Source: Algoriphagus faecimaris
GTDB taxonomy: Bacteria > Bacteroidota > Bacteroidia > Cytophagales > Cyclobacteriaceae
Length of the DNA stretch: 64,000 nucleotides
Assembly (NCBI RefSeq): GCF_900101705.1
Contig: NZ_FNAC01000004.1
Location: forward strand, 62,001 to 126,000
Direction: 5' to 3'
The notes below the pieces were generated by a model that was not told where the DNA came from, did no database searches, and saw only the letters and a list, made by a program, of their open reading frames with translations. Position numbers and translations under genes: made by a program. Positions 46,931 to 57,424 of the stretch are shown piece by piece. Each line of letters opens with the position of its first letter. Position 1 is the stretch's first letter.

Positions 46931-49756
46931 ATGACACTAAAACAGCCAAATAAACTTTTCTTACTTGATGCCATGGCTCTGATATACAGGGCCCACTTTG
47001 CTTTTAGCAAAAATCCCCGGATTAATTCCAAGGGACTAAATACCGGGGTCATGCTTGGCTTTACTAATACGCTGATGGAGGTCCTGACCAAGGAAAAACC
47101 CTCTCATATCGCAGTGGCTTTTGATACTTCGGCTCCGACTTTTAGACATGAGCAGTTTGAAGCTTACAAAGCCAATCGTCAGGAGCAACCTGAAGACATC
47201 ACCATTTCTATTCCCTGGGTCAAGGAGATTGTCAAGGCGTTTAATATTCCGCTTTTGGAGCTGGATGGATTTGAAGCGGATGATATCATCGGAACGATCG
47301 CCAAGAAAGCCGAAAGGGAGTCATTTACTGTCTACATGATGACGCCGGACAAAGATTACGGACAACTCGTGGATGATCATATTTTCTTATACAAGCCTGC
47401 CTTTATGGGTAATGCAGTCGATGTCATGGGAGTCAAGGAAGTTTGCGCCAAATGGGATATCGAGCGGGTAGATCAAGTGCGGGATATCCTTGGGCTGATG
47501 GGAGATGCAGTGGATAATATTCCCGGCATCCCGGGAATTGGTGCCAAAACTGCCACCAAATTGCTCAAAGAATACGGTTCTGTGGAGGAATTGGTAAAAA
47601 ACACGGACAAGCTCAAAGGAAAGCAAAAGGAAAATGTAGAGAATTTTGCACAGCAGGGATTGCTGTCAAAAGAACTCGCCACGATCAAAATTGATGTTCC
47701 GGTAGACTTTGTAGAAGAAGAACTCCGTTACGATGGGATAGATGAAGAAAAACTACGAGCGATTTTTACCGAATTGGAGTTCAGAACCCTTTCAAAAAGA
47801 GTGTTTAAAGAAGAAGGAAAAAAAGGAGGGATACAGCAAAATGAACAATTAGGGCTTTTTGGTGAGCCTCCAGCCTCCAACTCATCGAGTTCTGCCCCCG
47901 AATTTGAAGAGGAAACAGTTGAGACTGCTGCGCCGGTAATCCCTGACACCATTCACAGTCATCTGCACCATTACCATAAAATCAAGGGAGAGGAAGCTAT
48001 CGAGGAGTTACTCGAGTTTTTATTGATCCAAGACGCAGTTTGCTTTGATACAGAGACTACCTCTCTAAATGCGATGGATGCCGAAATCGTCGGCCTTTCT
48101 TTTGCCTACCTCAGTGGCGAAGCCTACTACATTCCCTGCCCGGCTGATCAGGAGGAGACACAGCAGATTTTAGATCAGCTTCGTCCCTTCTTTGAAAATG
48201 AGCAGATCCTCAAAGTGGGTCAAAACATCAAATACGATCTATTGATTCTAAAAAATTATGGTATAGCCGTCAAAGGAGCCCTTTACGACACCATGCTTGC
48301 GCATTACCTCATCGAGCCAGAGGGTAAGCATTCGATGGACGTATTGGCTGAGCAATACCTGAATTACAAGCCCGTCTCCATTACAGAATTGATCGGAAAA
48401 AAAGGCAAAAATCAAGGTAATATGCGTGATGTGGATGAAGATACTGTTACCGCATATGCCGCTGAGGATGCGGATATTACACTGCGGTTAAAAGAAAAAT
48501 TTGACCCAATGCTCAAAGAGAATGAGTTGGAAAAGCTCTTCTATGAAGTAGAAAACCCACTCATCCCTGTATTGACCGCGATGGAATTTGAGGGTGTACG
48601 CATAGATACCAATAGTCTTGCCGAACTTAGCAAATCACTTGAATCCGAAAGTCAAGAGATCGAAAAGCGAGTTTATGAATTGGCAGGCGTCCGATTTAAC
48701 CTTGCTTCACCAAAGCAACTGGGAGATGTGCTTTTTGAAAAACTCCAATTGGATCCAAAAGCCAAAAAGACTAAAACCGGACAATACGCCACCGGGGAAG
48801 AGATCCTAAGTAAATTAGCCACTGAACATGAAATCGCACGGGCAATTCTCGAATATCGACAAATGGTCAAGCTCAAGTCCACCTATGTGGATGCCCTGCC
48901 AGCTTTGATCAACTCCAAGACAGGTCGTATTCACACCACCTACAATCAGTTTGTGGCAGCCACAGGTCGCTTATCTTCCGTGAATCCCAACCTTCAAAAT
49001 ATACCCATTCGTACCGACAGAGGTCGGGAAATCAGAAAGGCGTTCGTTCCTCGAGATGATAACCATGTGCTTTTAGCAGCGGATTATTCTCAGATTGAAT
49101 TACGCATCATGGCCGCTTTCTCTAAGGATAAATCCATGATAGAAGCCTTCAAAAACGGACGGGATATTCACGCCACCACAGCGGCAAAAATCTTCCAAGT
49201 ACCGCTAGAGGAGGTCACTTCAGATATGCGCCGAAAGGCCAAAACAGCCAACTTTGGGATTATTTACGGCATCTCAGCCTTTGGGCTTTCGCAGCGGCTT
49301 TCGATTCCAAGAGGAGAGGCCAAAGAAATCATCGATGCGTATTTCAAAGAGTTTCCTGCAGTCAAAGCCTACATGGATGGAGCTATCGAAAAAGCCCGAA
49401 AAGACGAATATGTGGAAACGATCTTGGGAAGAAGACGCTATTTGAGAGATATCAATAGCAGGAATATGACCATGAGAGGGTTTGCCGAGCGAAATGCCAT
49501 CAATGCACCAATCCAAGGCTCTGCAGCCGATTTGATCAAAGTAGCGATGATACAGGTGCATGATTGGATGAAAAAGGAAAATCTGAAATCAAAAATGATC
49601 CTACAAGTTCATGATGAATTGGTCTTTGACGCGCACAAGGATGAAGTGGAGCTTTTGAAAAAAGAAGTGCCTAGACTCATGTCTAATGCCATAGCGCTCC
49701 CTGTGCCCGTGGAAGTAGAGGTGGGCTTGGGTAACGATTGGCTTGAGGCACATTGA
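46931..49756 (+). CDS. polA: DNA polymerase I
   Basis: The 941-residue enzyme has a 5'-3' exonuclease domain (about 1-300, with DGFEADDIIGTIA), a 3'-5' proofreading domain (about 355-540), and the polymerase domain. Proofreading residues look intact (CFDTETTSLNA near 372). Polymerase motif A DYSQIELRIMAAFS (about 717), motif B RRKAKTANFGIIYG (about 765) and motif C LQVHDELVFD (about 890) are present. It fills gaps and removes RNA primers. The gene is single, ahead of radA by 94 bases. Confidence 0.97.
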   Translation: MTLKQPNKLFLLDAMALIYRAHFAFSKNPRINSKGLNTGVMLGFTNTLMEVLTKEKPSHIAVAFDTSAPTFRHEQFEAYKANRQEQPEDITISIPWVKEIVKAFNIPLLELDGFEADDIIGTIAKKAERESFTVYMMTPDKDYGQLVDDHIFLYKPAFMGNAVDVMGVKEVCAKWDIERVDQVRDILGLMGDAVDNIPGIPGIGAKTATKLLKEYGSVEELVKNTDKLKGKQKENVENFAQQGLLSKELATIKIDVPVDFVEEELRYDGIDEEKLRAIFTELEFRTLSKRVFKEEGKKGGIQQNEQLGLFGEPPASNSSSSAPEFEEETVETAAPVIPDTIHSHLHHYHKIKGEEAIEELLEFLLIQDAVCFDTETTSLNAMDAEIVGLSFAYLSGEAYYIPCPADQEETQQILDQLRPFFENEQILKVGQNIKYDLLILKNYGIAVKGALYDTMLAHYLIEPEGKHSMDVLAEQYLNYKPVSITELIGKKGKNQGNMRDVDEDTVTAYAAEDADITLRLKEKFDPMLKENELEKLFYEVENPLIPVLTAMEFEGVRIDTNSLAELSKSLESESQEIEKRVYELAGVRFNLASPKQLGDVLFEKLQLDPKAKKTKTGQYATGEEILSKLATEHEIARAILEYRQMVKLKSTYVDALPALINSKTGRIHTTYNQFVAATGRLSSVNPNLQNIPIRTDRGREIRKAFVPRDDNHVLLAADYSQIELRIMAAFSKDKSMIEAFKNGRDIHATTAAKIFQVPLEEVTSDMRRKAKTANFGIIYGISAFGLSQRLSIPRGEAKEIIDAYFKEFPAVKAYMDGAIEKARKDEYVETILGRRRYLRDINSRNMTMRGFAERNAINAPIQGSAADLIKVAMIQVHDWMKKENLKSKMILQVHDELVFDAHKDEVELLKKEVPRLMSNAIALPVPVEVEVGLGNDWLEAH

Positions 49757-49850
49757 TAAGAGGGACAAGAAAAAAAGACAAGAAATTAGATTTTTGTCTC
49801 AAAGAATCCATAGGTGTCGTAAATCGTAAATCAAAAAATCCAAAATCGAG

Positions 49851-51224
49851 GTGGCCAAAGTAAAAACTTCCTTTTTCTGTCAAAACTGCGGAGCACAAAG
49901 CCCTAAATGGCTAGGAAAATGTCCTGCTTGCGGGCAATGGAATACCTATGTGGAGGAAATCATTCAAAAAGAAGAGGGGGGAAAGGGGAATTGGAAGCCG
50001 TCTAATTCGGGGACCAAAAAGGCAAGCACACCTAAAAAAATCACTGAGGTCAATTACGAAGAGCAAGCAAGATGGATTACAGGTGATCCAGAACTCGACC
50101 GGGTCTTGGGAGGAGGAATTGTACCGGGATCTTTGGTGCTAATCGGGGGAGAACCAGGTATTGGCAAGTCTACCCTGATGCTGCAAATTGCATTGACACT
50201 GACCGGAAAAAAGATTTTGTACGTCTCGGGCGAAGAATCCGAATCGCAAATTAAAATGCGAGCTGACCGGATGAGTGCCAAAAACCCTGATTGCTATGTG
50301 CTTTCAGAAACCAATACACAACAGATTTTTCAACAAGTGGAAATTCTAAAGCCAGATTTTTTGGTCATCGATTCGATTCAGACCCTGAGTAGTCAATATG
50401 TAGAGTCAGCAGCGGGTTCGGTCTCCCAAGTTAGAGAATGTACTGCCGAACTGATGAAGTTTGCAAAAGAAACCGGAACCCCAGTTTTTTTGATCGGTCA
50501 TATCACCAAGGATGGCTCCATCGCCGGACCAAAGGTCTTAGAGCACATGGTGGATACCGTCTTGCAATTTGAAGGTGATCGGCATTTGACTTATCGGATA
50601 TTGCGCACTTCCAAAAACCGCTTTGGATCGACTCACGAATTAGGCATATATGAGATGCGCGCTGAGGGACTACGGTCGGTAGCCAATCCATCTGAAATCC
50701 TGCTCACCCAACGGGAAGAAGTGCTCAATGGAGTAGCTATTGGAGCAATGATGGAAGGAAATCGCCCCTTGTTGATTGAGATACAGTCTTTGGTCAGTCC
50801 CGCTACCTACGGAACCCCCCAGCGAAGCAGTACAGGCCATGATGCCAAACGACTGAATATGCTTTTGGCTGTTTTGGAAAAGCGTGGTGGTATGCGACTG
50901 GGTAATCAAGATGTCTTTCTCAATGTGGCAGGAGGACTCCGCGTGGATGACCCAGGATTGGACTTGGCGGTATGTGCAAGTTTGATTTCCAGCTATGAAG
51001 ACACCCCGGTTTCGGAGCAGATTTGTTTTGCCGGGGAGGTGGGTTTAGGCGGAGAAATCCGTGCCGTCTCCCGAATCGAAAACCGAATTGCTGAAGCCGA
51101 GAAACTAGGTTTTAAAAAGATAATGGTTTCCAAGTATGCAGTGAAAGGGCTGGACCTCAAGAAGTATACCATAGAAATAATGGCGTTAAGCAAGCTAGAG
51201 GAGATGTATTCCAAGATTTTTTAA
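49851..51224 (+). CDS. radA: DNA repair protein RadA
   Basis: RadA is a RecA-like branch migration motor. It starts with GTG: the opening VAKVKTSFFCQNCG matches the family's usual MAK opening. The zinc motif CQNCGAQSPKWLGKCPACG is followed by Walker A GGEPGIGKSTLML (about 96-108), the KNRFGS motif (about 254) and a Lon-like C-terminal domain (about 280-457). Length 457 is normal. Nothing else in the operon. Confidence 0.97.
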   Translation: MAKVKTSFFCQNCGAQSPKWLGKCPACGQWNTYVEEIIQKEEGGKGNWKPSNSGTKKASTPKKITEVNYEEQARWITGDPELDRVLGGGIVPGSLVLIGGEPGIGKSTLMLQIALTLTGKKILYVSGEESESQIKMRADRMSAKNPDCYVLSETNTQQIFQQVEILKPDFLVIDSIQTLSSQYVESAAGSVSQVRECTAELMKFAKETGTPVFLIGHITKDGSIAGPKVLEHMVDTVLQFEGDRHLTYRILRTSKNRFGSTHELGIYEMRAEGLRSVANPSEILLTQREEVLNGVAIGAMMEGNRPLLIEIQSLVSPATYGTPQRSSTGHDAKRLNMLLAVLEKRGGMRLGNQDVFLNVAGGLRVDDPGLDLAVCASLISSYEDTPVSEQICFAGEVGLGGEIRAVSRIENRIAEAEKLGFKKIMVSKYAVKGLDLKKYTIEIMALSKLEEMYSKIF

Positions 51225-51625
51225 GCTCTTCTATTCCAATAGATCAACTGCCTCAAAAGCCTGTCTTACAGGTGGAAAACTTTTATTTTTGGTTGTTTCA
51301 AATCGGTGAAGTAAAAAAGTGTGCCTGTCAAATTAACTTGACAGAGGTCTACCGCTTATAAGCTTTTAGTGTGAGTCAGCCCTTTTTTTCGTACTTTAGG
51401 AATTTGGAAATAAGTCTACCCTCTGCAATCAAAACATACAAAACAGCGGCTTAAATTATGCGCTGCCCGTGGTGATGTGATGAAGGGACTTAAGTCGAAT
51501 CCACCTTTATGGGTTGGATTAGGGTCAAAAAAGAATGAAAAACTCCATTTAAAAATTTGGCTTTGGCCAGGTGGGCAAACACACTATTTGTGTTTTTCAC
51601 TATCAAAAAAAGAACGGTCTGAAAT
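51225..51625 (+). promoter_or_regulatory. 401-base leader region of the mrp operon with possible structured RNA
   Basis: No gene is found here. Visible elements are a palindrome CTGTCAA-ATTAAC-TTGACAG (51325-51344); a near -7 box TACTTTAG (about 51392); a stem CGGCTTAA (51447-51454) with TTAAGTCG (51490-51497); a hairpin AATCCA (51498-51503) with TGGATT (51515-51520); and an A-T-rich hairpin AAACAC (51577-51582) with GTGTTT (51590-51595) followed by TT. A competing pairing TTTGGCC with GGGCAAA (near 51562-51579) shares bases with the last hairpin. This arrangement resembles an aptamer plus switching hairpin. No known riboswitch could be named. Confidence 0.35.
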
Positions 51626-53932
51626 ATGATAATAGCGATACTTTCTGGTTTTATTATTGCCGCGATCACCCCATTTATCAGTTCCCTGATCAAAGGAAAA
51701 GGCGCTATCATTATGCCTTTTTTGCCGCTGGGATTGTTTGCTTATTTCCTTAGCTTCATACCTCGGGTTTCTCGAGGAGAGGCTCTTGATTTTGTGTATG
51801 AGTGGGTTCCTAGTTTTGGAATCAATCTTTCTTTTCACCTTGACGGGTTATCACTACTATTCGCGCTTTTAATCACCGGAATAGGTGCCTTGGTGTTTTT
51901 TTACACCTTCAGCTATCTTAAGGGTCATGTTTACTTGGATAGGTTTTATGGCTATCTGAGTATGTTTATGGCCTCCATGTTGGGTTTGGTACTTTCGGAC
52001 AATATCATCACCCTTTTTATATTTTGGGAACTGACTAGTATCAGTTCATTTTTCTTGATAGGATTTAATAATGAAGACCCAAAATCAAGGAATTCGGCCC
52101 TTCTCGCGCTGAGTATTACAGGTATGGGCGGGTTATTTCTTTTGGCAGGCATGCTTCTGTTAGGAGCTAGTGGTGATTCCTATTCCTTTCAAGAATTACT
52201 TTCCCATGGAGAGTTGATTAGAGGTCATGAAAGCTATGGATGGATCATTGCTTTGGTTTTTGTAGGAGCCTTTACCAAATCCGCACAGTTTCCCTTCCAC
52301 TTTTGGCTACCTGGAGCTATGAAAGCCCCCACTCCGGTGAGTACATATCTCCATTCGGCCACCATGGTCAAGGCGGGAATTTACATTTTGGCTAGGTTTA
52401 CCCCTCTCCTTGGTGGCACTCCAGCATGGAATACTACCTTGATCATCGTGGGTTCCATCACGATGCTATACGCTGCGATACATTCTGTTTTTAGATTAGA
52501 CATGAAAAGTATTTTGGCCTATTCTACGATTTCGGCTTTGGGAATTCTGGTATTTCTAATAGGCTTGGGTACAGAGGAAGCCCTTTTGGCTGCTTCTGTG
52601 TTTATTTTAGTCCATGCTCTCTACAAGGCTACACTATTCCTAGTGACAGGTATTGTAGATCATGAGACAGGTACTAGGGATGTGACCGTACTTGGGGGTC
52701 TACGCAAAGTTATGATGCCGGTAGCCATTGCAGCAGGATTGGCAGCCTTATCCAATGCTGGAGCTCCCCCCTTCTTTGGCTTTATAGGAAAGGACCTCAT
52801 CTACGAAGCTACTCTTCACTTTGGGAATTGGGGATACGTACTGACCGGAGCTGCCATTCTCACCAATGTCTGTCTTCTCTTTGCTGGCCTATTGGCAGGA
52901 TACAAACCTTTTGCGGGGGGGCTACCTTCCCAATTTGAAAAGGTTCACCTACCTCATTTTACCATGTGGGTTCCTCCATTGATTCTTGCGGGCTTGGGTT
53001 TGATTTTTGGTCTATTCCCGGGTTTGATTGAGCAAAGTCTCATTCAGCCAGTATTCAGCAGCATGAGCAATGGCAGTACGGAGATTAAAATCAAACTCTG
53101 GCATGGATTCAATTTGATTTTTGGCTTAAGCTTAATGACACTTACCTTGGGAGTACTTTTATACTGGAAATTAAAACCATCAGAGTCCCTATTTGGGAAG
53201 ACTTTAAAATTTGAGGGATTAAGTCCTCAAACCTTGACCACTTACTTTGGAAAAGCTTTTGCCTTTTTTGCTAAACTCTGGACTGGATTTTTTCAAAATG
53301 GCTACTTAAGAAACTATGTAATTACTATTCTTGGGTTCTTGACGATTCTACTGGCCTATCGACTTTACTTGGGAATAGAGCTCTATGTGGATATCAACAA
53401 GCTCACCGAGCTGACCATCTATGAAGTCATTGTGGTGCTGATTATGGCGGCTTCCATAATTTTCACTGTATTTTCTAAGTCCCGCTTAGTGGCCGTGGCT
53501 TCGCTTGGGGTGATAGGGTATTCGATTTGTTTGATTTTCCTGTTTTATTCTGCTCCGGATTTGGCGATGACGCAGTTTTCGATTGATACACTCACGGTGA
53601 TTTTATTTGTTTTGGTGATTTATAATTTACCCAAGTACAATAGCTTCTCGAGTAAAGCTGTCCGAATTCGAGATGGTATTTTATCTATCTTTTTCGGTTC
53701 ATTGATCGCGGTACTCACGCTGGAGGTCCTTTCTGAGCCATTGACTAGGGAGACCTCGGCCTTTTATGCCGAGAATGCCTACAAGTTGGCAAAGGGGAAA
53801 AATGTGGTCAATGTAATACTGGTAGACTTTAGGGGCTTTGATACGATGGTGGAAATTACAGTATTGGTGATTGCCGCCATAGGAGTATTTAGCTTATTGA
53901 AATTGAGGTTGAAAAGCATAGAAAAAGAATAA
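51626..53932 (+). CDS. mrpA: Mrp Na+/H+ antiporter subunit A
   Basis: The 768-residue protein has about twenty membrane helices. The N-terminal part is NuoL-like (FIFWELTSISSFFLIGFN, FPFHFWLPGAMKAPTPVSTYLHSATMVKAGIY, HALYKATLFLVTGIVDHETGTR), with the proton-channel lysine and glutamate positions of complex I type subunits. The C-terminal part carries DUF4040 and MBH-like helices. MrpA opens the multi-subunit sodium-proton antiporter. Subunits B to G follow with three- to eight-base gaps or overlaps, so the operon is complete in order A-B-C-D-E-F-G. Confidence 0.95.
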   Translation: MIIAILSGFIIAAITPFISSLIKGKGAIIMPFLPLGLFAYFLSFIPRVSRGEALDFVYEWVPSFGINLSFHLDGLSLLFALLITGIGALVFFYTFSYLKGHVYLDRFYGYLSMFMASMLGLVLSDNIITLFIFWELTSISSFFLIGFNNEDPKSRNSALLALSITGMGGLFLLAGMLLLGASGDSYSFQELLSHGELIRGHESYGWIIALVFVGAFTKSAQFPFHFWLPGAMKAPTPVSTYLHSATMVKAGIYILARFTPLLGGTPAWNTTLIIVGSITMLYAAIHSVFRLDMKSILAYSTISALGILVFLIGLGTEEALLAASVFILVHALYKATLFLVTGIVDHETGTRDVTVLGGLRKVMMPVAIAAGLAALSNAGAPPFFGFIGKDLIYEATLHFGNWGYVLTGAAILTNVCLLFAGLLAGYKPFAGGLPSQFEKVHLPHFTMWVPPLILAGLGLIFGLFPGLIEQSLIQPVFSSMSNGSTEIKIKLWHGFNLIFGLSLMTLTLGVLLYWKLKPSESLFGKTLKFEGLSPQTLTTYFGKAFAFFAKLWTGFFQNGYLRNYVITILGFLTILLAYRLYLGIELYVDINKLTELTIYEVIVVLIMAASIIFTVFSKSRLVAVASLGVIGYSICLIFLFYSAPDLAMTQFSIDTLTVILFVLVIYNLPKYNSFSSKAVRIRDGILSIFFGSLIAVLTLEVLSEPLTRETSAFYAENAYKLAKGKNVVNVILVDFRGFDTMVEITVLVIAAIGVFSLLKLRLKSIEKE

Positions 53933-53935
53933 AAA

Positions 53936-54346
53936 ATGAAGACAATCATATTTAAATCAGCATCTACCTATCTTCTCCCATTGTTGGTGCTGTTTTCTGT
54001 GTTTATCCTTTTGCGAGGGCACTACTTACCGGGAGGTGGATTTGTTGGTGGATTGATCGCGGCCATTGCTTTTGTCATCCACTCATTTGCTAATGGGCTC
54101 GAAAAGACCAAGAGTCTTATCAAATTTCATCCGGGCTTTTTGATGCCGGTAGGACTAAGCATTGCAATCCTAAGCGGCATCGCTCCTATGTTTATTGGAG
54201 AGAGTTTCATGACTGGGCTGTGGTTTGAGGACCCTATTCCTGTGATCGGAATGGTGGGATCAGCTTTGTTTTTTGACACGGGAGTATACTTAGTAGTGAT
54301 CGGGGTGACACTGACTATAATTTTCACCATATCAGAAACACTGTAA
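53936..54346 (+). CDS. mrpB: Mrp Na+/H+ antiporter subunit B
   Basis: The protein (136 residues) has four helices and the MnhB opening [36 protein letters not shown] sequence, of which the [12 protein letters not shown] core is diagnostic. It starts three bases after mrpA. MrpB is a membrane subunit needed to build the complex. Length is normal for the single-domain form. Confidence 0.93.
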   Translation: MKTIIFKSASTYLLPLLVLFSVFILLRGHYLPGGGFVGGLIAAIAFVIHSFANGLEKTKSLIKFHPGFLMPVGLSIAILSGIAPMFIGESFMTGLWFEDPIPVIGMVGSALFFDTGVYLVVIGVTLTIIFTISETL

Positions 54347-54348
54347 AA

Positions 54349-54705
54349 ATGGAATTATTACTTGTCATATTGATTGGTATACTTTACGCTGCGGGCATTT
54401 ATATGATGCTTCGAAGAAGTATGGTCAAGCTGATCATTGGGTTGATACTACTTGGAAATGGAGCCAATATGCTGATTTTTCTTCTAGGTAGAATAGTCAA
54501 AGGTCATCCTCCGCTGATTGATTCCACTGCCAAAATGCTCACCGATGTCTATGCAGATCCGGTGCCTCAGGCATTAATTCTCACTGCTATTGTCATCAGT
54601 TTTGGCCTACAGTCCTTCGCCATTATACTAGTTAAGCGCGCCTACAAGATCACCCAAACAGACGATTTGGATGAGCTGAACACTACTGACGAAATCTATG
54701 AATAA
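54349..54705 (+). CDS. mrpC: Mrp Na+/H+ antiporter subunit C
   Basis: Three helices with the NuoK-like pattern ([54 protein letters not shown]) identify this as MrpC. It begins two bases after mrpB and overlaps mrpD by eight bases. The C-terminal tail is acidic and polar ([17 protein letters not shown]). Confidence 0.93.
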   Translation: MELLLVILIGILYAAGIYMMLRRSMVKLIIGLILLGNGANMLIFLLGRIVKGHPPLIDSTAKMLTDVYADPVPQALILTAIVISFGLQSFAIILVKRAYKITQTDDLDELNTTDEIYE

Positions 54706-56221
54706 TCCTTTTATAGTTTTACCCGTAATTTTCCATCTATTCACCGCGGTTTTGCTGCTGTTTTTTTGGTACAAGGTCAATGCGCAGCGCTTGATCACCA
54801 TTATCGGCAGTATTGCCTCTGTGGGAATAGCCGTATGGTTATTCAGGGAGGTCTATCAAAACGGTATTCTGACCATGCAAGCTGGTGAATGGCAGGCGCC
54901 CTTTGGGATTTCCTTTGTCGCAGATGCATTCAGTGCTACCATGGTTTTGCTGACGGCGCTTTCAGGAATGGCAGTGGCTATTTTCTCTACCGGAAGTATT
55001 CGCAATGCTCGACTGAAGTTTGGTTATTTTCCCATCCTAAACTTCTTGCTGATGGGTCTGAATGGGGCCTTTCTTACCGGGGATATATTCAACCTGTATG
55101 TATGGTTTGAGATTATCATCATTGCTTCTTTTGTCCTCATAACCATAGGAGGAGAAAAAGCCCAAATCGAAGGTGCGATCAAATATGTGACAATGAATCT
55201 ACTGGCATCGGCTATTTTCCTGACGGCTATTGCGATTCTTTACGGGATGGCAGGAAGCTTAAATATGGCGGACCTCTCGGGTCAAGTTGCTCAGATTGAA
55301 AATCGGGGACTGGTCAATGTAGTGGCGATCTTATTTCTGGTAGGATTTGGGATCAAATCTGCGATTTTCCCTTTGTATTTTTGGTTACCCGCTTCCTATC
55401 ATACGCCTCCTCCGGCCATTTCGGCTATTTTCGGCGGTTTGCTCACTAAGGTGGGTGTCTATGCTTTGCTCAGGATATTTACATTGATTTTTATTCCTGA
55501 TGAATTTTTGAGCACACTATTGATTGTAATTGCGGCATTGACCATCCTTTCCGGTGGCCTAGGAGCCATCCTTCAGGTAAACATGAGGAAAATCTTTTCC
55601 TATCTTATCGTCTGTCATATTGGATTTATGATTGCAGGATTAGGAATCTATACCGAGTTGGCGCTGGTGGGAGCGATTTTTTACCTGATTCATGACATCA
55701 TCGTAAAGACCAATTTATTTCTGGTTTCCGGTTTGATTTTCAAGCTTAAGGGCACACTCAATATCCAAAAATTGGGAGGATTGTATAAAAAGTATCCCAA
55801 ATTTTCTCTTTTGATGGCCATCCCTCTCTTTTCTTTAGTGGGAATCCCTCCTCTTTCTGGATTTTGGGCAAAGCTATTTTTAATCCAAGGAGGATATTTT
55901 GAAGGGGAATATACCTTGATCGGTTTTATTCTTTTAGGAAGTTTTTTGACTTTATGGGTTATTGCTAAGCTTTGGTCTGAGGTATTTTGGAAGGATGCTG
56001 TTGATCTTCCCAAAAAAATCAATGTCAAGTATTATTGGGAGCTTAAACCCTTTAAACAATGGGCAATGATTATCCCTATCATCTTGCTGGCTGCTATTTC
56101 ACTTTACATCGGATTAGCCGCCGAGCACATCATTCTATTGAGTGAGCAGATCGCCTCCGAATTGATTGACCCCACTCCCTATTTGGAAGCAGTATTAGGA
56201 ACTAAAACGGAAACGCCATGA
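54698..56221 (+). CDS. mrpD: Mrp Na+/H+ antiporter subunit D
   Basis: The 507-residue protein is NuoM/N-like, with about fourteen helices, [20 protein letters not shown] and [20 protein letters not shown], plus the discontinuous helix region with lysine in [16 protein letters not shown]. MrpD works with MrpA in ion transport. It overlaps mrpC by eight bases and mrpE by four (ATGA). Confidence 0.95.
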   Translation: MNNPFIVLPVIFHLFTAVLLLFFWYKVNAQRLITIIGSIASVGIAVWLFREVYQNGILTMQAGEWQAPFGISFVADAFSATMVLLTALSGMAVAIFSTGSIRNARLKFGYFPILNFLLMGLNGAFLTGDIFNLYVWFEIIIIASFVLITIGGEKAQIEGAIKYVTMNLLASAIFLTAIAILYGMAGSLNMADLSGQVAQIENRGLVNVVAILFLVGFGIKSAIFPLYFWLPASYHTPPPAISAIFGGLLTKVGVYALLRIFTLIFIPDEFLSTLLIVIAALTILSGGLGAILQVNMRKIFSYLIVCHIGFMIAGLGIYTELALVGAIFYLIHDIIVKTNLFLVSGLIFKLKGTLNIQKLGGLYKKYPKFSLLMAIPLFSLVGIPPLSGFWAKLFLIQGGYFEGEYTLIGFILLGSFLTLWVIAKLWSEVFWKDAVDLPKKINVKYYWELKPFKQWAMIIPIILLAAISLYIGLAAEHIILLSEQIASELIDPTPYLEAVLGTKTETP

Positions 56222-56697
56222 TCAAAGCAAAATTTCTGAGCAATCTGCTACTCTCTCTGATTTGGGTGGCCATCACCGGGACATTTACGGTACAAAATTT
56301 TGTTTTTGGCTTTATCTTGAGCTTTTTTTTACTCTGGATCACCTCTACCAATCGAAGGGAAAACAAGTATTTCACGAGAATCCCCAAACTAATCGGATTT
56401 ATCCTGTTCTTCCTCTACGAGCTGATCAAAGCCAATGTGGAGGTGGCTTATGACGTGATTACCCCCAAACATTTTATGAAGCCGGGTATTGTCAAAATCC
56501 CTCTTGATGCCAAATCTGATCTCGAAATTACACTTTTGGCCAATTTGATTTCTCTGACTCCGGGCACATTGAGTCTTGATGTCTCTGATGACCGAAAAGT
56601 ACTCTATGTGCACGCTATGTATGTCAATGATCGGGAGGAATTTATTGCTGACATTAAAAATGGCTTCGAAAAACGACTACTAGAAATAACAAGATGA
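56218..56697 (+). CDS. mrpE: Mrp Na+/H+ antiporter subunit E
   Basis: Two hydrophobic stretches at the N-terminus and a soluble C-terminal domain (ITLLANLISLTPGTLSLDVS and VLYVHAMYVNDREEFIADIKN) define MrpE, 159 residues. Its ATG overlaps mrpD (ATGA) and its stop overlaps mrpF (ATGA). The motif NLISLTPGTLSLDVS is the usual family signature. Confidence 0.93.
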   Translation: MIKAKFLSNLLLSLIWVAITGTFTVQNFVFGFILSFFLLWITSTNRRENKYFTRIPKLIGFILFFLYELIKANVEVAYDVITPKHFMKPGIVKIPLDAKSDLEITLLANLISLTPGTLSLDVSDDRKVLYVHAMYVNDREEFIADIKNGFEKRLLEITR

Positions 56698-56969
56698 GCG
56701 TCTACGACTATTTATATTATATCATTCTGCCGACTTTATCAGTATCGATTCTGATAATATTCATTCGGTTTTTGATAGGCCCGAAACTTTCGGATCGGGT
56801 AGTTGCCTTAGATTTACTCCTCACCACAGGGATCGGGATCATCGCGGTCTATAGTGTGACCACTAATCAGCCGGCATTTTTGGATATCGCTATGATTCTG
56901 GCTTTGATTGCTTTCTTAGGAACTGTTGCCTTTGCTTATTACCTAGAAAAACGAGAAAAAAATGACTGA
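56694..56969 (+). CDS. mrpF: Mrp Na+/H+ antiporter subunit F
   Basis: The 91-residue protein has three helices and the MrpF markers FLIGPKLSDRVVALDLLLTTG and AMILALIAFLGTVAFAYYLE. It overlaps mrpE by four bases and mrpG by eight. Length is typical. Confidence 0.92.
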   Translation: MSVYDYLYYIILPTLSVSILIIFIRFLIGPKLSDRVVALDLLLTTGIGIIAVYSVTTNQPAFLDIAMILALIAFLGTVAFAYYLEKREKND

Positions 56970-57327
56970 AATCATCGTAATTACTCTGAGTACCTTGGGC
57001 GCTTTATTCATCCTTTTGGCTGCCATCGGAATCGTCAAAATGCCTGATCTGTACCTTCGCATTTCTGTGACTACCAAAGCTGCCACTTTGGGAATTGGCT
57101 TGATTTTACTTGCTGCCGGGATCTATTTTTCAGACTCTGCAATCTTGGCTAGGGTGATTGCTATCATTGTATTTATGCTGCTGACAGCTCCTGTAGGGGC
57201 ACATATGATAGGAAGGGCTTCTTATTTTACAGGCGTAAAGATGTGGCACAAATCCAAAATCGATGAACTCGAGGGTCAATACGATCCAAAATCGCATAAA
57301 TTGAAAAGTGGAGAGGAAAAAGAATGA
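56962..57327 (+). CDS. mrpG: Mrp Na+/H+ antiporter subunit G
   Basis: MrpG has three helices and the family pattern LFILLAAIGIVKMPDLYLRISV, TKAATLGIGLILLAAGIYF and TAPVGAHMIGRASYFTGVKMW. It closes the operon; the C-terminal tail is long and polar (KLKSGEEKE). The next gene starts 97 bases downstream. Confidence 0.92.
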   Translation: MTEIIVITLSTLGALFILLAAIGIVKMPDLYLRISVTTKAATLGIGLILLAAGIYFSDSAILARVIAIIVFMLLTAPVGAHMIGRASYFTGVKMWHKSKIDELEGQYDPKSHKLKSGEEKE

Positions 57328-57424
57328 GAATACTCAAGGTGTGATTTAGCTTATGACTATCATCTGATCAGCTCTCCATTCAAATCTAAATAATCATCAG
57401 ACCAAAGCTAAGGCCATCAATAGC

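Noticed and set aside
49757..49850. AGACAA...TTGTCT hairpin after polA
   Set aside because: The stem is only six bases, the loop is long, and no T run follows; too weak to list as a terminator.
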